DNA of 64,000 nucleotides. Origin: Bog-473 sp963738135 (lineage in GTDB: Bacteria; Actinomycetota; Acidimicrobiia; Acidimicrobiales; RAAP-2). Below are positions 12,376-20,950 of the stretch, piece by piece (within the stretch, counting starts at the first letter, position 1; every line of letters begins with the position of its first letter). The stretch is taken from positions 682,001-746,000 of the forward strand of contig CAVTVK010000001.1 of assembly GCA_963738135.1 (NCBI GenBank). The letters are read 5' to 3'. A program made the position numbers and the translations under genes. The notes under the pieces are model-generated. The model was not told the DNA's origin. It saw only the letters and a program-made list of their open reading frames with translations, and made no database searches.

Positions 12376-13267
12376 CGTGCTCGAGGCGGTGGCCCCGGAT
12401 CCGTCCCCCGCGGCGGCCACGACCGAGGTGCCGCGGGCGCGCAAGCCGCGGCGCAAGCTGCGCACCATCGGCAGCTACACGCTGCTGACGGCGGGCGCCG
12501 TCGTCATTCTGTTCCCGGTCTACGTGACGATCGTGAACTCGCTGCTGCCACCGGACCAGCTGGTCCACCAGCCGCCCCCGCTCTTCCCGACCAACCCGCA
12601 GTGGCACGACTACAGCGCGGCGTGGAACGGCGGCCAGATGTCGAAGTACGTGGCGACGTCGGCGATCATGACGGCGATCATCGTCGCGGGCCAGCTCGTG
12701 ACATCGGTGCTCGCCGCCTACGCCTTCGCCTTCCTCACCTTCCCGCTCAAGCGCACCCTCTTCGCGCTCTGCCTGGCCACCCTGATGATCCCGCTCGAGG
12801 TGACCTTCATCACCAATCTCGACACCATCACGTCGCTGCACTGGTTCAACACGTACGCGGGATTGTCGATCCCCTTCCTCGCCACCGGGTTCGGCATCTT
12901 CCTGCTGCGTCAGGCCTTTCTGCAGATCCCGCGCGACCTGCAGGAGGCGGCCCAGCTCGACGGCTACGGCCATCTCAGGTTCATGCTGCGCGTGGCCGTC
13001 CCGCTGGCGCGGCCCTCCCTCGCCGCGCTGGCCGTGTTCTCGTTCCTCGGCGCCTGGAACCAGTACCTGTGGCCGCTCGTGTCGACCGGCGGGACGGCGC
13101 CGCTCTACACCGTGCAGATCGGCCTGAAGCAGTTGCTCGGCACGCAGGTGTCCACCATCCCCGTGTCGCTCGCCGGTGCCGTCATCGCGTTCGTGCCACT
13201 GGTGATCCTGCTCCTCATCTTCCAGAAGCAACTGGTGCGCAGCCTGACCGCGGGCGCCGTCAAGTAA
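12365..13267 (+). CDS. Sugar ABC transporter permease, UgpE/MalG-type
   Basis: 300 residues: a basic N-terminal tail, six predicted membrane helices and the EAA motif EAAQLDGYGHLRFMLRVAVP in the cytoplasmic loop that contacts the ATPase. SFLGAWNQYLWPL is typical of MalG/UgpE. The ATG overlaps the preceding permease by 11 nt. It is followed after 64 bp by the binding-protein gene. The transported solute cannot be fixed from sequence; glycerol-3-phosphate or an oligosaccharide are both possible. Confidence 0.9.
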   Translation: MPADVLEAVAPDPSPAAATTEVPRARKPRRKLRTIGSYTLLTAGAVVILFPVYVTIVNSLLPPDQLVHQPPPLFPTNPQWHDYSAAWNGGQMSKYVATSAIMTAIIVAGQLVTSVLAAYAFAFLTFPLKRTLFALCLATLMIPLEVTFITNLDTITSLHWFNTYAGLSIPFLATGFGIFLLRQAFLQIPRDLQEAAQLDGYGHLRFMLRVAVPLARPSLAALAVFSFLGAWNQYLWPLVSTGGTAPLYTVQIGLKQLLGTQVSTIPVSLAGAVIAFVPLVILLLIFQKQLVRSLTAGAVK

Positions 13268-13331
13268 CCGGAGCGTGACAAGCGCTTGGCGGCGGCGCTG
13301 TCGGCTGGCGCCCGGGTGCTAGGCAATTGAG

Positions 13332-14742
13332 ATGCGGACCCCTCGTCTCTCCCGACTCGCAGCCGCCGCGCTCTTCGTCACGACGCTCAGCGGCACGGCG
13401 GCCTCGGCCGCCATCGGCTCCGGCACTCCGGCGGGGGCCAGCAGCCTGCCCGCGTGCAACCTCAAGACCCTGGCCAACCACAAGGGCCTCGTGCAGATCA
13501 CCTTCTGGGAGTCGGCCTCCGAAGCCAACCTGACGACCCTGCAGTCCATCACCAGCGCCTTCAACTCGTCCCAGTCCAAGGTGCACGTGACCCTGGTCAC
13601 CCAGGCCGGCTATGACGACACCTGGCAGAAGTACCTCGCCGGCCTCTCGAGCGGGCAACTGCCCGACGTGGTCCAACTCGAGGACCAGCGCACGCAGGCG
13701 GCCATCGACACCGGCTCGTTCCTTCCGGTGCAGTCCTGCATGAACGCGGCGAAGTACCCGACGAGCGACTACCTGCCCCGCCCCCTGGCCTACTGGAAGG
13801 TGAACGGGGTCCAGTGGGCCCTCCCCTTCGCCGTGTCGGCGCCGATCCTGTACTACAACCAGAACGCCTTCACGAAGGCCGGCCTCGACCCGGCACACCC
13901 GCCGGCCACGCTGGCCGAGATGGTGAGCGACGCCAAGGCCCTCAAGGCCTCGGGCAGTGGCATGGGCCTCGTCCTCGACCCCTGGCACCTCGAGACGTGG
14001 CTGGCCACGGCGAACCAGCTCTTCGTCAACAACAAGAACGGTCGCAGCACCCGCGCCACCCAGGCCGCGTTCAACACCAAGGCCAGCGTGTCCATCTTCA
14101 GCCAGCTGAACACGCTGGTGCGCTCGGGCGATGCCACGACCAACCCGGCGACAGGGCCGGACGAGTTCGACAACCTGCTGGGCATCGGCAGCGGCAAGTA
14201 CGGCATGACCCTCGAGACCTCGGCCGCCCTCGGCACGGTGACCCAGCTCCTCGGCACCGGGAAGTACGCCAACGTGAAGCTGGGCATCAGCGCCTTCCCC
14301 GTCTACAGCTCGTTGGTGAAGGGCGGGGTGGAGCCGGGTGGCTCCGGGGTCTACATCTCGAACAAGGTCCCCGCGCTCCGAGCAGGCGGCGTCCTGGCAG
14401 TTCATCTCCTACCTCTTGAACACGCAGAGCCAGGCCACCTGGGCCGCGGGGACGGGCTACATCCCGGTCCGCAAGTCCTCGGCGCAGACGGCGACGGTGC
14501 AGCACCTGTGGGCCACCAGCCCCGGGTACAAGGTGGCCTACGACGAAATCAACAACGGTGTGAACTCGCCGGCCACCTCCGGCTCGGTCATCGGCCCCTA
14601 CGCGGACGTGCGCACCGACGTGCTGAACGCGGAGATCTCCATGTACACCCAAGGCGTCAGGCCGTCCGCCGCGGTCAAGTCGGGGGCGCAGAACGTGAAC
14701 ACGACCATCTCCAACTACAACAGCCGGCTGGGGGCGTCCTAG
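13332..14742 (+). CDS. Extracellular sugar-binding protein of ABC importer (one frame break)
   Basis: The N-terminal signal peptide (MRTPRLSRLAAAALFVTTL...ASA) leads into an SBP_bac_1-type fold: QITFWESASEANLTTLQSITSAFN, then GLSSGQLPDVVQLEDQ and WALPFAVSAPILYYNQNAF. The frame changes at about 14369-14372 (a CCCC run). Dropping one C joins ISNKVP to SEQAASWQFISYLL and on to the stop at 14742, giving about 470 residues. It captures the substrate outside the cell for the two upstream permeases. It is placed last in the cluster, after the ATPase and permeases. Confidence 0.85.
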
Positions 14743-14785
14743 CGCGAGGCGGGGCCTGACGGACGGGCCCACCGGCACGAATCAG

Positions 14786-14799
14786 GGGCCGGACGGCCC
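14786..14799 (+). terminator. Possible terminator hairpin after the sugar ABC operon
   Basis: GGGCC-GGAC-GGCCC forms a 5-bp stem with a 4-nt loop 44 nt after the stop, followed by ATCTCCTTCC. There is only a weak pyrimidine tail, so confidence is low. Confidence 0.3.
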
Positions 14800-14971
14800 A
14801 TCTCCTTCCCGCCACATCGGCACGTCGGCGCCGCTCCTCAAGAGAGCCGAAAGTCACAACGCGAAACGAAGGCCCAAAGAACCGCAGTTCAGGCAGGGGC
14901 TTCGGTATTCTGCTCGGACACGCCGTGCGCTCCGGGTGGGAGTCGAGCACAGCTGCGGAGGAACGAACAGC

Positions 14972-15895
14972 ATGGTGGTCAAGGACACAGACACGGTCGG
15001 CCTCGCCGCCTACCGGACGCTGTTCACGCACACCGCGGAGGGCGTGCTCTTCTGCACCCCGGACGGCCGGATCACGGACGTCAACCCGGCCGCCTGCGCC
15101 ATGCTCGACCTGAGCGCCGAGGAGATCTGTGGCCTCGGGCGCGACGGGCTGGTCGACCAGGAGGACCCGCGCTGGGGCATCGCCGTGGCCGAGCGCGAGC
15201 GGACCGGATCGGCCGTCGGCGTGGCCCGCCTGCGCCGGGGCGACGGCCGGTACATCGAGGTCGAGATGACGGCCGTGCAGTACCGCGCCGAGGACGGCGC
15301 GACGCAGACGTGTTGCATCCTGCACGACATGACGGGGCGCCTGGCCATTGAGCGCGAGCTCGAGGAACTGAGCGCGCGTCTGTTGCAACTGTCGCGGGGC
15401 GACGAGCTGACCGGATTCCAGAACCGCCGTGGTCTCGTGGCCGCGGGGACGCAGTTGTTGCAATTCGCCGACCGCCAGGACGCGGCCGTGCATGCGCTCT
15501 TCGTGGACGTCGCCAACGTGCAGGACCTCAACGAACACCTGGGCCACCAGGCCGGTGACGCCGCACTGCAGGCCGTGGCCCGCGCCTTGTCGGTGACGTT
15601 CCGCAAGACAGACGTGCTGGCCCGCATCGGGGGCACCCAGTTCCTGGTGCTGGCCCTCCATGTGGAGGAGCCAGACTGCCCCGCCCTGACGGCGCGCATC
15701 CGGCAGCACCTCGGGGCGCCCGAGACGCGGGCGTTCGTCGGCGCCGCGGTCGAGGTCTGCTGTGGATGGACGACACGTCCGGGTGGCGAACGCACCTCGC
15801 TCGAGGACCTGATGGCCCGGTCGGACTGGGCGATGTTGGAGTCACGCGAGGGTCGCCAGGCCGCCTTCGGGTCGGTCCAGTCCACTGGCGGCTGA
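14972..15895 (+). CDS. PAS domain protein with degenerate GGDEF domain
   Basis: 307 residues from ATG 14972, which has GGAGGAA about 8 nt upstream. Residues about 10-130 form a PAS fold (TLFTHTAEGVLFCTPDGRITDVN). About 140-300 form a GGDEF-like domain (DELTGFQNRRGL, then DVANVQDLNEHLGHQAGDAAL). The catalytic GGDEF signature is replaced by GGTQF (ARIGGTQFLVL), so cyclic-di-GMP synthesis is unlikely; a GTP or c-di-GMP sensing or purely regulatory role is inferred. There is no transmembrane segment. It stands alone between two importer operons. Confidence 0.8.
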   Translation: MVVKDTDTVGLAAYRTLFTHTAEGVLFCTPDGRITDVNPAACAMLDLSAEEICGLGRDGLVDQEDPRWGIAVAERERTGSAVGVARLRRGDGRYIEVEMTAVQYRAEDGATQTCCILHDMTGRLAIERELEELSARLLQLSRGDELTGFQNRRGLVAAGTQLLQFADRQDAAVHALFVDVANVQDLNEHLGHQAGDAALQAVARALSVTFRKTDVLARIGGTQFLVLALHVEEPDCPALTARIRQHLGAPETRAFVGAAVEVCCGWTTRPGGERTSLEDLMARSDWAMLESREGRQAAFGSVQSTGG

Positions 15896-15930
15896 GCACT
15901 CGCTCGCCGTCCCCCCGGACCGAGCACACC

Positions 15931-15949
15931 CCCTGAAAAGGGATTCTTT
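15931..15949 (+). terminator. Possible short terminator
   Basis: CCCT-GAAA-AGGG with a tetraloop is followed by ATTCTTT, 35 nt after the PAS/GGDEF stop. The stem is only 4 bp (5 with neighbours), so this is weak. Confidence 0.3.
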
Positions 15950-16003
15950 GCGCCCACGACCCCTCCGCCGAGACAATTCCTGACCAACCCGCCTGGATTT
16001 AGC

Positions 16004-16017
16004 AATACAGGTGTATT
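16004..16017. promoter_or_regulatory. Palindromic candidate operator before sulfate operon
   Basis: AATACA (16004-16009) and TGTATT (16012-16017) form a perfect inverted repeat with a 2-bp spacer, ending 11 bp before the ATG at 16029. There is no ribosome-binding site between it and the ATG. A repressor site controlling sulfate uptake is a reasonable inference; the regulator is not encoded in the window. Confidence 0.5.
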
Positions 16018-16028
16018 AAGTTGCGCGC

Positions 16029-17075
16029 ATGCACAACAAGACCCTCCACCCCGACGCGCCAACGGACGCCCACGCCCGCCGGCCGCGGGTCGGCCGCAGT
16101 GCCGGCATCGCCGCCTTGGCCCTCGGCGGCCTGGCCCTGACCGCCCTGCCGGCCGGCGCCGCCTCAGGCGGCTCCGTGAGCCTGGTGGCCTACTCCACGC
16201 CCAAGCCCGCCTACACCGCCCTGGCCGCTGCCTACGCCAAGACGAAGGCCGGCGCGGGTGTCACCGTGTCCTCGTCCTTCGGGCCCTCGGGCACCCAGGC
16301 CACCTCCTTGGTGAACGGACTCCCCGGCGACCTCGTCAACTTCTCCCTCGAGCCCGACATGACCAAGGTCGTCAAGGCCGGCCTGGTATCGAGCTCCTGG
16401 AGCAAGGGCCCGACGAAGGGCATGGTGACGAACTCCATCGTCTCGTTCATCGTGCGTCCGGGTAATCCCAAGCACCTCACGACCTGGGCCGACCTCACGA
16501 AGTCCGGCGTGCAGGTGATCACGCCCAACGTCTTCAGCTCGGGCAGTGCCAAGTGGAACCTCATGGCGGCCTACGGCGCCCAGATCTCCCTGGGCAAGTC
16601 GCCCGCCCAGGCGCAGGCGTACGTGACGAAGCTGCTGAAGAACGCGGTGGCCCAGCCGGCCAGTGCGAGCGCCGCGTTGCAGACCTTCCTCTCGGGACAA
16701 GGAGACGTCCTGCTCGACTACGAGGACGACGGCCTCTACGCCAAGAGCCAGGGCGAGGCGGTCAGCGTCATCACACCGCCGCAGACGATCCTCATCCAGA
16801 ACCCGATCGCGGTGACCAAGACGGCCAGCCCCGCCGCCAAGGCCTTCCTGGCCTACCTCCTCTCCCCCGCCGGCCAGACCGTGTGGGGCAAGCAGGGCTA
16901 CCGCCCGGTGCTCCCGTCCGTGGCGAAGAAGTTCAACTTCCCCACGCCCACGACGCTCTTCACCATCGACAAGTTCGGCGGCTGGACCGCCGTCAACACC
17001 AAGTTCTTCGACCCGACGACGGGCATCGTGGCCAAGATCGAGACGTCGCTGGGCGTCTCGACCGCCAGCTCCTAA
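16029..17075 (+). CDS. Sulfate ABC transporter substrate-binding protein
   Basis: 348 residues. A long basic N-region and hydrophobic core (SAGIAALALGGLALTALPAGAAS) form a signal peptide. The mature part follows the Sbp/CysP fold: SLVAYSTPKPAYTALAAAY, SSFGPSGTQATSLVNGLPGDLV, IVRPGNPKHLTTWADLTKSGVQVITPN, LDYEDDG. The family binds sulfate or thiosulfate outside the membrane. It begins a tight operon with cysT (6 bp gap), cysW and cysA. The ATG has no Shine-Dalgarno and sits 11 bp after a palindrome, so the mRNA may be leaderless or near-leaderless. Confidence 0.92.
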   Translation: MHNKTLHPDAPTDAHARRPRVGRSAGIAALALGGLALTALPAGAASGGSVSLVAYSTPKPAYTALAAAYAKTKAGAGVTVSSSFGPSGTQATSLVNGLPGDLVNFSLEPDMTKVVKAGLVSSSWSKGPTKGMVTNSIVSFIVRPGNPKHLTTWADLTKSGVQVITPNVFSSGSAKWNLMAAYGAQISLGKSPAQAQAYVTKLLKNAVAQPASASAALQTFLSGQGDVLLDYEDDGLYAKSQGEAVSVITPPQTILIQNPIAVTKTASPAAKAFLAYLLSPAGQTVWGKQGYRPVLPSVAKKFNFPTPTTLFTIDKFGGWTAVNTKFFDPTTGIVAKIETSLGVSTASS

Positions 17076-17081
17076 TCGCCG

Positions 17082-18006
17082 ATGAGCAGCACGGGCGTCT
17101 CCGCCGGCGACCTGGGTCTCCCGGGCCCCGGCGGCGCGCCCACTGACCGCCGGCCAGGGCGGGGACTCTGGCGCCGCCATCCCCCGTCGGCGCCTCCCCC
17201 GGCCCTGGTCGCGGCGGGCCGGGTGGCCGGGCGCGTGGGCGGCCCGGCCCTGGCCGTCACCTACCTGTCCCTGCTGGTGCTGCTGCCGCTGGCCGCCGTC
17301 TTCGTCAAGGCGTTCAGCGGAGGCTGGAGTCGAATTCTGGACCGCCGTGTCCAACCCGCTGGCCGTCTCGGCGCTCGAGCTCACGCTCGTGCTCTCCGCC
17401 ATTGTGGCGGTGGTCAACTCCATCGCCGGCCTGGCCATCTCGTACGTCCTCGTGCGCGACGACTTCCGCGGCAAGGCGCTCGTGAGTGCGGTCATCGACC
17501 TCCCGTTCGCGCTGCCCACCGTGGTGGCCGGGCTCACGCTCCTCACGCTCTACGGCGTCGACAGCCCGCTGCACGTCGACCTGGCCGGCACCCGTCTGGG
17601 CGTCGCCGCCGCGTTGCTGTTCGTGACGCTGCCCTTCTGCGTGCGCAGCGTGCAACCGGTGCTGGCCGAGCTCGACGACGAGATCGAGGACGCCGCCGCC
17701 TCCCTCGGCGCCTCGCGGCGCCAGGTCCTGCTGCGGGTCGTCCTCCCGAGCGTGCTGCCCTCGGTGCTGGCCGGTGCCGGCCTGGCTTTCGCCCGCGCCG
17801 TGGGCGAGTTCGGATCGATCGTCCTCATTTCGGGCAACCTCCCCTTCAAGACCGAGGTCGCCTCCTCGTACATCTTCGGGCTGTCCCAGAGCGACGACTA
17901 CTCGGGCGCCAGCGCCGTCTCCATCGTCCTGGTGCTGATCGCTCTGTTGGTGCTGCTCGGCATCGGCTGGGCCCGCCGGCGCTTCGAGATACCGGAGACG
18001 GTGTGA
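17082..18006 (+). CDS. cysT: Sulfate ABC transporter permease CysT (one frame break)
   Basis: The first frame (ATG 17082) gives a Pro/Gly-rich cytoplasmic tail and the first helix (ALAVTYLSLLVLLPLAAVFVKAF). The second frame continues with EFWTAVSNPLAVSALELTL and the remaining helices, including ASLGASRRQVLLRVVLPSVLPS (EAA loop) and GEFGSIVLISGNLPFKTE, which are diagnostic of CysT. The break is near 17315-17330; one surplus base explains it. It forms the membrane channel with CysW. The stop TGA overlaps the GTG of cysW by 4 bp. Confidence 0.87.
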
Positions 18007-18824
18007 AGGACTCCCGCTGGCGGCTCCCGCTGCGCTACCTGGTCCTGCTCTACCTGGCGCTGCTCGTCGTGGTGCCGGTCGGTGCGGTCTTCTACCACGC
18101 CTTCTCACCGGGGCTCGGGAAGGCGTGGGCTGCCTTCACCGGGCCGGACGCACTGCACGCGCTGGTCCTCACGGTGCTGGTGGTCGCCATCGCCGTGCCG
18201 CTCAACACCATCTTCGGCGTCGGGGTGTCGCTCATTCTGGCCCGGCACCGCTTCCCCGGCTCCTGGCTGCTCGATGCGCTCATCGACATCCCCCTGGCCA
18301 TCTCTCCCGTCATCATCGGCCTCTCGCTCATCCTCGTCTACGGCCACACCGGTTGGTGGGGGAATTGGCTGGCCGCGCACGGCATCAACGTCATCTTCTC
18401 GGTGCCGGGCATCGTCATGGCCTCGGCGGCGGTCTCGCTGCCCTACGTCGTGCGCGAGGTGCTGCCAGTGCTGCAGGAGATCGGCACCGAGCAGGAGCAG
18501 GCGGCGCGCACCCTGGGCGCCGGGCCCTTCACGGTCTTCCGACGCATCACGCTGCCCAGCATCCGCCGCGGTCTGGCCTACGGCGTCACCCTGACCACGG
18601 CCCGCGTGCTGGGCGAGTTCGGTGCGGTGTCCGTCGTGTCGGGTGCCATCGCCGGCAAGACGCAGACTTACACTATCTACATCTCCGAGAGCATCGACAA
18701 CCTCCAGCCGCAGAGCGCCTACGTCGGTGCCGTCGTCCTCTGCGTCGCCGCGCTCATCGTGCTCACCACGCTGACGCTGACGGACCGCAACCGGGACGCC
18801 TGGCACGGAAGGACGACCGCATGA
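18003..18824 (+). CDS. cysW: Sulfate ABC transporter permease CysW
   Basis: 273 residues from GTG 18003, which overlaps the cysT stop (GTGA). Six membrane helices are predicted; the EAA loop is ARTLGAGPFTVFRRITLPSI, and GEFGAVSVVSGAIAGKTQT matches the CysW/ModB-type C-terminal region. It is the partner of CysT in sulfate/thiosulfate uptake. The stop overlaps the ATG of cysA (ATGA), so the three genes are translationally coupled. Confidence 0.92.
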   Translation: MKDSRWRLPLRYLVLLYLALLVVVPVGAVFYHAFSPGLGKAWAAFTGPDALHALVLTVLVVAIAVPLNTIFGVGVSLILARHRFPGSWLLDALIDIPLAISPVIIGLSLILVYGHTGWWGNWLAAHGINVIFSVPGIVMASAAVSLPYVVREVLPVLQEIGTEQEQAARTLGAGPFTVFRRITLPSIRRGLAYGVTLTTARVLGEFGAVSVVSGAIAGKTQTYTIYISESIDNLQPQSAYVGAVVLCVAALIVLTTLTLTDRNRDAWHGRTTA

Positions 18825-19810
18825 GCATCGCCGTCGAGTCCATCTCGAAGCGCTTCGGCGACGCCGTCGCCCTCGACGACGTGTCGCTCGAGGTGCCCAC
18901 CGGCTCCCTGACGGCCCTGCTCGGCCCGAGCGGTGGCGGCAAGTCGACCCTCTTGCGCATCATCGCCGGCCTCGACACCGCCGACTCGGGCGTCGTGCGC
19001 ATCGAGGGCGAGGACCTGACCGCCACGCCGGCGCGCAGCCGCGGCGTCGGCTTCTGCTTCCAGCACTACGCGCCCTTCCGCCACCTGTCGGTGCGCCGGA
19101 ACGTGGCGTTCGGGCTCGAGATCCGCCACCGCCCCAAGGCGGAGATCAAGGCCCGCGTCGACGAGCTGCTCGAGCTCGTCGGACTGGCCCACCTGGGCGA
19201 CCGCTACCCGTCGCAGCTCTCCGGCGGCCAGCGCCAACGCATGGCCCTCGCCCGGGCGCTGGCCATCGAGCCCAAAGTGCTGCTGCTCGACGAGCCCTTC
19301 GGCGCGCTCGACGCCCAGGTGCGCACCCAATTGCGCCTGTGGTTGCGCGACCTGCACGCCACCCTCCCCGTCACGACCGTGCTGGTCACGCACGACCAAG
19401 AGGAGGCCATGGAGGTGGCCGACCGCCTGGCCATCATCAACCATGGCCACCTCGAGCAGGTCGGCACGCCGGCGGACATGTACGACAACCCCGGCAACGA
19501 GTTCGTCCTCACGTTCCTCGGTTCCGCAACGCGCCTCAACGGCCAGTGGGTGCGCCCCCACGACCTGGTCGTGCACCCGGTCGTCGATGGCAAGCCGAGC
19601 GCCACCGCAGTAGAGGGCACGGTGGCCCGCGTCACCCATCTCGGCTTCGAGGTCAAGGTGGACGTGGACCTTGCCGGGGACGAGACGTGCTGGGTCCAGC
19701 TCAGCCGGGGCAGCGCGGCGGAACTCGGCCTGCAGGCGGGCCAGCGGGTCTGGGTGGCCCGGGCCGACGCCGCCAGCGCGGCCGAGCGCCTCCCCAGCCT
19801 CACCGCCTAG
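18821..19810 (+). CDS. cysA: Sulfate ABC transporter ATP-binding protein CysA
   Basis: 329 residues. It has Walker A GPSGGGKST, Q-loop FCFQHYAPFRHL, signature LSGGQRQR, Walker B VLLLDEP, and switch His in THDQEEAM. A C-terminal TOBE-like domain (about 230-329, starting at RLNGQWVRPHDLVVHP) is the CysA-type regulatory tail. It energises sulfate import by CysT/CysW. It ends against a small reverse-strand ORF that overlaps its last 4 bases. Confidence 0.93.
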   Translation: MSIAVESISKRFGDAVALDDVSLEVPTGSLTALLGPSGGGKSTLLRIIAGLDTADSGVVRIEGEDLTATPARSRGVGFCFQHYAPFRHLSVRRNVAFGLEIRHRPKAEIKARVDELLELVGLAHLGDRYPSQLSGGQRQRMALARALAIEPKVLLLDEPFGALDAQVRTQLRLWLRDLHATLPVTTVLVTHDQEEAMEVADRLAIINHGHLEQVGTPADMYDNPGNEFVLTFLGSATRLNGQWVRPHDLVVHPVVDGKPSATAVEGTVARVTHLGFEVKVDVDLAGDETCWVQLSRGSAAELGLQAGQRVWVARADAASAAERLPSLTA

Positions 19811-19944
19811 CTGCGCTCCGCGGCGCGCGCGATGGTGAGCGGTGTGGCGGCGGATGCGGTGACGGCACCGCGCGCCGCAGTTGACAGGACGGTTCCGCAC
19901 GCCACGCAGGCCATGAGGACCAAGCGGGTTCGGCTGTTTGACAT
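19807..19944 (-). CDS. Possible small exported peptide (45 aa)
   Basis: A reverse-strand ORF starting at ATG 19944 begins MSNSRTRLVLMACVACG, continues as a hydrophobic stretch, and has a plausible cleavage site after TASA, leaving a mature part of only about 13 residues. GAAAGG lies about 8-9 nt upstream of the ATG. The ribosome-binding site is inside the 3' arm of an inverted repeat (19951-19999), so translation may be controlled by RNA folding. I do not recognise a family. It is convergent with cysA. It may be real, or chance coding in a regulatory region. Confidence 0.35.
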   Translation of the reverse strand: MSNSRTRLVLMACVACGTVLSTAARGAVTASAATPLTIARAAERS

Positions 19945-19950
19945 GAGCGG

Positions 19951-19999
19951 GTACCTTTCGTTGTCGTCGGTTTCGCAAAAGCGACGACGCGTAGGTACC
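19951..19999 (-). promoter_or_regulatory. Inverted repeat covering the ribosome-binding site of the small ORF
   Basis: GGTACC occurs at both ends of a segment whose inside also pairs (CGTCGTCG with CGACGACA around a TTTTGCGAAA centre, reverse strand). The 3' arm carries the GAAAGG that would start the 45-aa peptide. This looks like a foldable leader; no known riboswitch consensus was recognised. Confidence 0.4.
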
Positions 20000-20618
20000 C
20001 ACGCTTCGGTGACGCGTTCTCTGACTCGCGGTGAATGCGAGATGAAATGAATTCGAACGGCACGCGTCACGCGGCACAGAACGCACACAACGACGCACGG
20101 ACACCGCAGAACCCTTGTGTCGCGCCATGCGCGTTGCCCGTTCGTCGCGTGACGGCGCGGTCGAACGGCCGCGTGACGTAGCCATGTGCGCGTCCGGCAG
20201 CGCCGTCGGGAACGACGTCCGGCGGCGCTGCCACCTCCCGCGTCCACCTCCTCGAGGTGTGCACTCGAGCGGGCCAAGAGCCCTCGCCATCGCCCCGTAA
20301 GGAGCCGCTCGACGGCCCGGGCCGCACACCGCGGACCCCGGCCGAGGCCCCGGGACCGTGCCGGCCCACCTTCTCCCTGGTCAAAGTACACGGATGTAAC
20401 TCGGACCCCTCAGGCGCCCAGCGAGCGTTCCGGGGCCCCTGTGGGAGCTGTGGCCGATAAAAATTTTGTGAGAGATTTGTCACCCGCCAACGGACCCGGA
20501 ACGGCGATTCCGTTCCTAAATTCGCGTCTTGGGGGCCACTTCGAGCGCTAATTCACCTGGTAAACGCACTACGGATGGTTGCAATCAAGTTGCAGGATGG
20601 GCGAAACTTGGGCGCGGA

Positions 20619-20657
20619 AGTGAAGGGCACCGGTAGCACGGTGATTCGCCCTTCACT
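20619..20657 (+). promoter_or_regulatory. Long perfect stem-loop in MFS leader
   Basis: AGTGAAGGGC (20619-20628) pairs with GCCCTTCACT (20648-20657); inside, ACCG pairs with CGGT. It stands 36 nt upstream of an 8-codon ORF and about 290 nt upstream of the MFS gene. There is no T-tract, so this is more likely a leader structure than a terminator. Confidence 0.5.
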
Positions 20658-20693
20658 CCCCTACCTGTACCGACGTGCGAAGGAGGTGGGCAA

Positions 20694-20720
20694 ATGACCA
20701 GAGGCCCGCATTGGGGTTAA
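20694..20720 (+). CDS. Candidate leader peptide MTRGPHWG
   Basis: ATG 20694 is preceded at 7 nt by AAGGAGG, the best ribosome-binding site I noticed in this stretch, but the frame stops after eight codons. The palindrome GCGGTCACTGACCGC starts 6 nt after the stop. This arrangement is what ribosome-mediated attenuation of a drug-exporter or similar gene looks like; the MFS gene follows 230 nt later. Function is inference. Confidence 0.4.
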   Translation: MTRGPHWG

Positions 20721-20950
20721 CAGAAGCGGTCACTGACCGCCTCTTACAGGCATAACAAGTCTTCGCGCCGTCCCGACGTCTGGTACGGGGTGATGCCTTG
20801 AGTTATTCGACACGGCGGGCCGCCGCCTTTAGCGAATTCGTTGGACGCTGAGGTGGCACCCGCCGCTGTCGCGCCAGGGGGCAGGGGGAATTTGCCGGAA
20901 CCGATGCGATGGCGTGACGATCTGCGTGACGTGACGGGGCGGCGGGTTCA

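Larger units (their letters stand above)
19945..20950. other. Long non-coding stretch with structured leader elements
   Basis: About 1 kb with no convincing protein gene apart from two mini-ORFs. It contains a 10-bp perfect hairpin (20619-20657), an 8-codon ORF with a strong ribosome-binding site (20694-20720), the palindrome GCGGTCACTGACCGC just after it, and a GC hairpin CGGCGGGCCGCCG followed by CCTTTAG near 20813. There is an AT-rich patch (GATAAAAATTTTG) near 20457-20469. It separates the sulfate operon from the MFS gene. Confidence 0.6.

Noticed and set aside
19945..20950. Known riboswitch classes (c-di-AMP ydaO, c-di-GMP, cobalamin, TPP)
   Set aside because: Consensus boxes were looked for by eye and not found; GGTACGGGG near 20782 is too short a match to the ydaO core.
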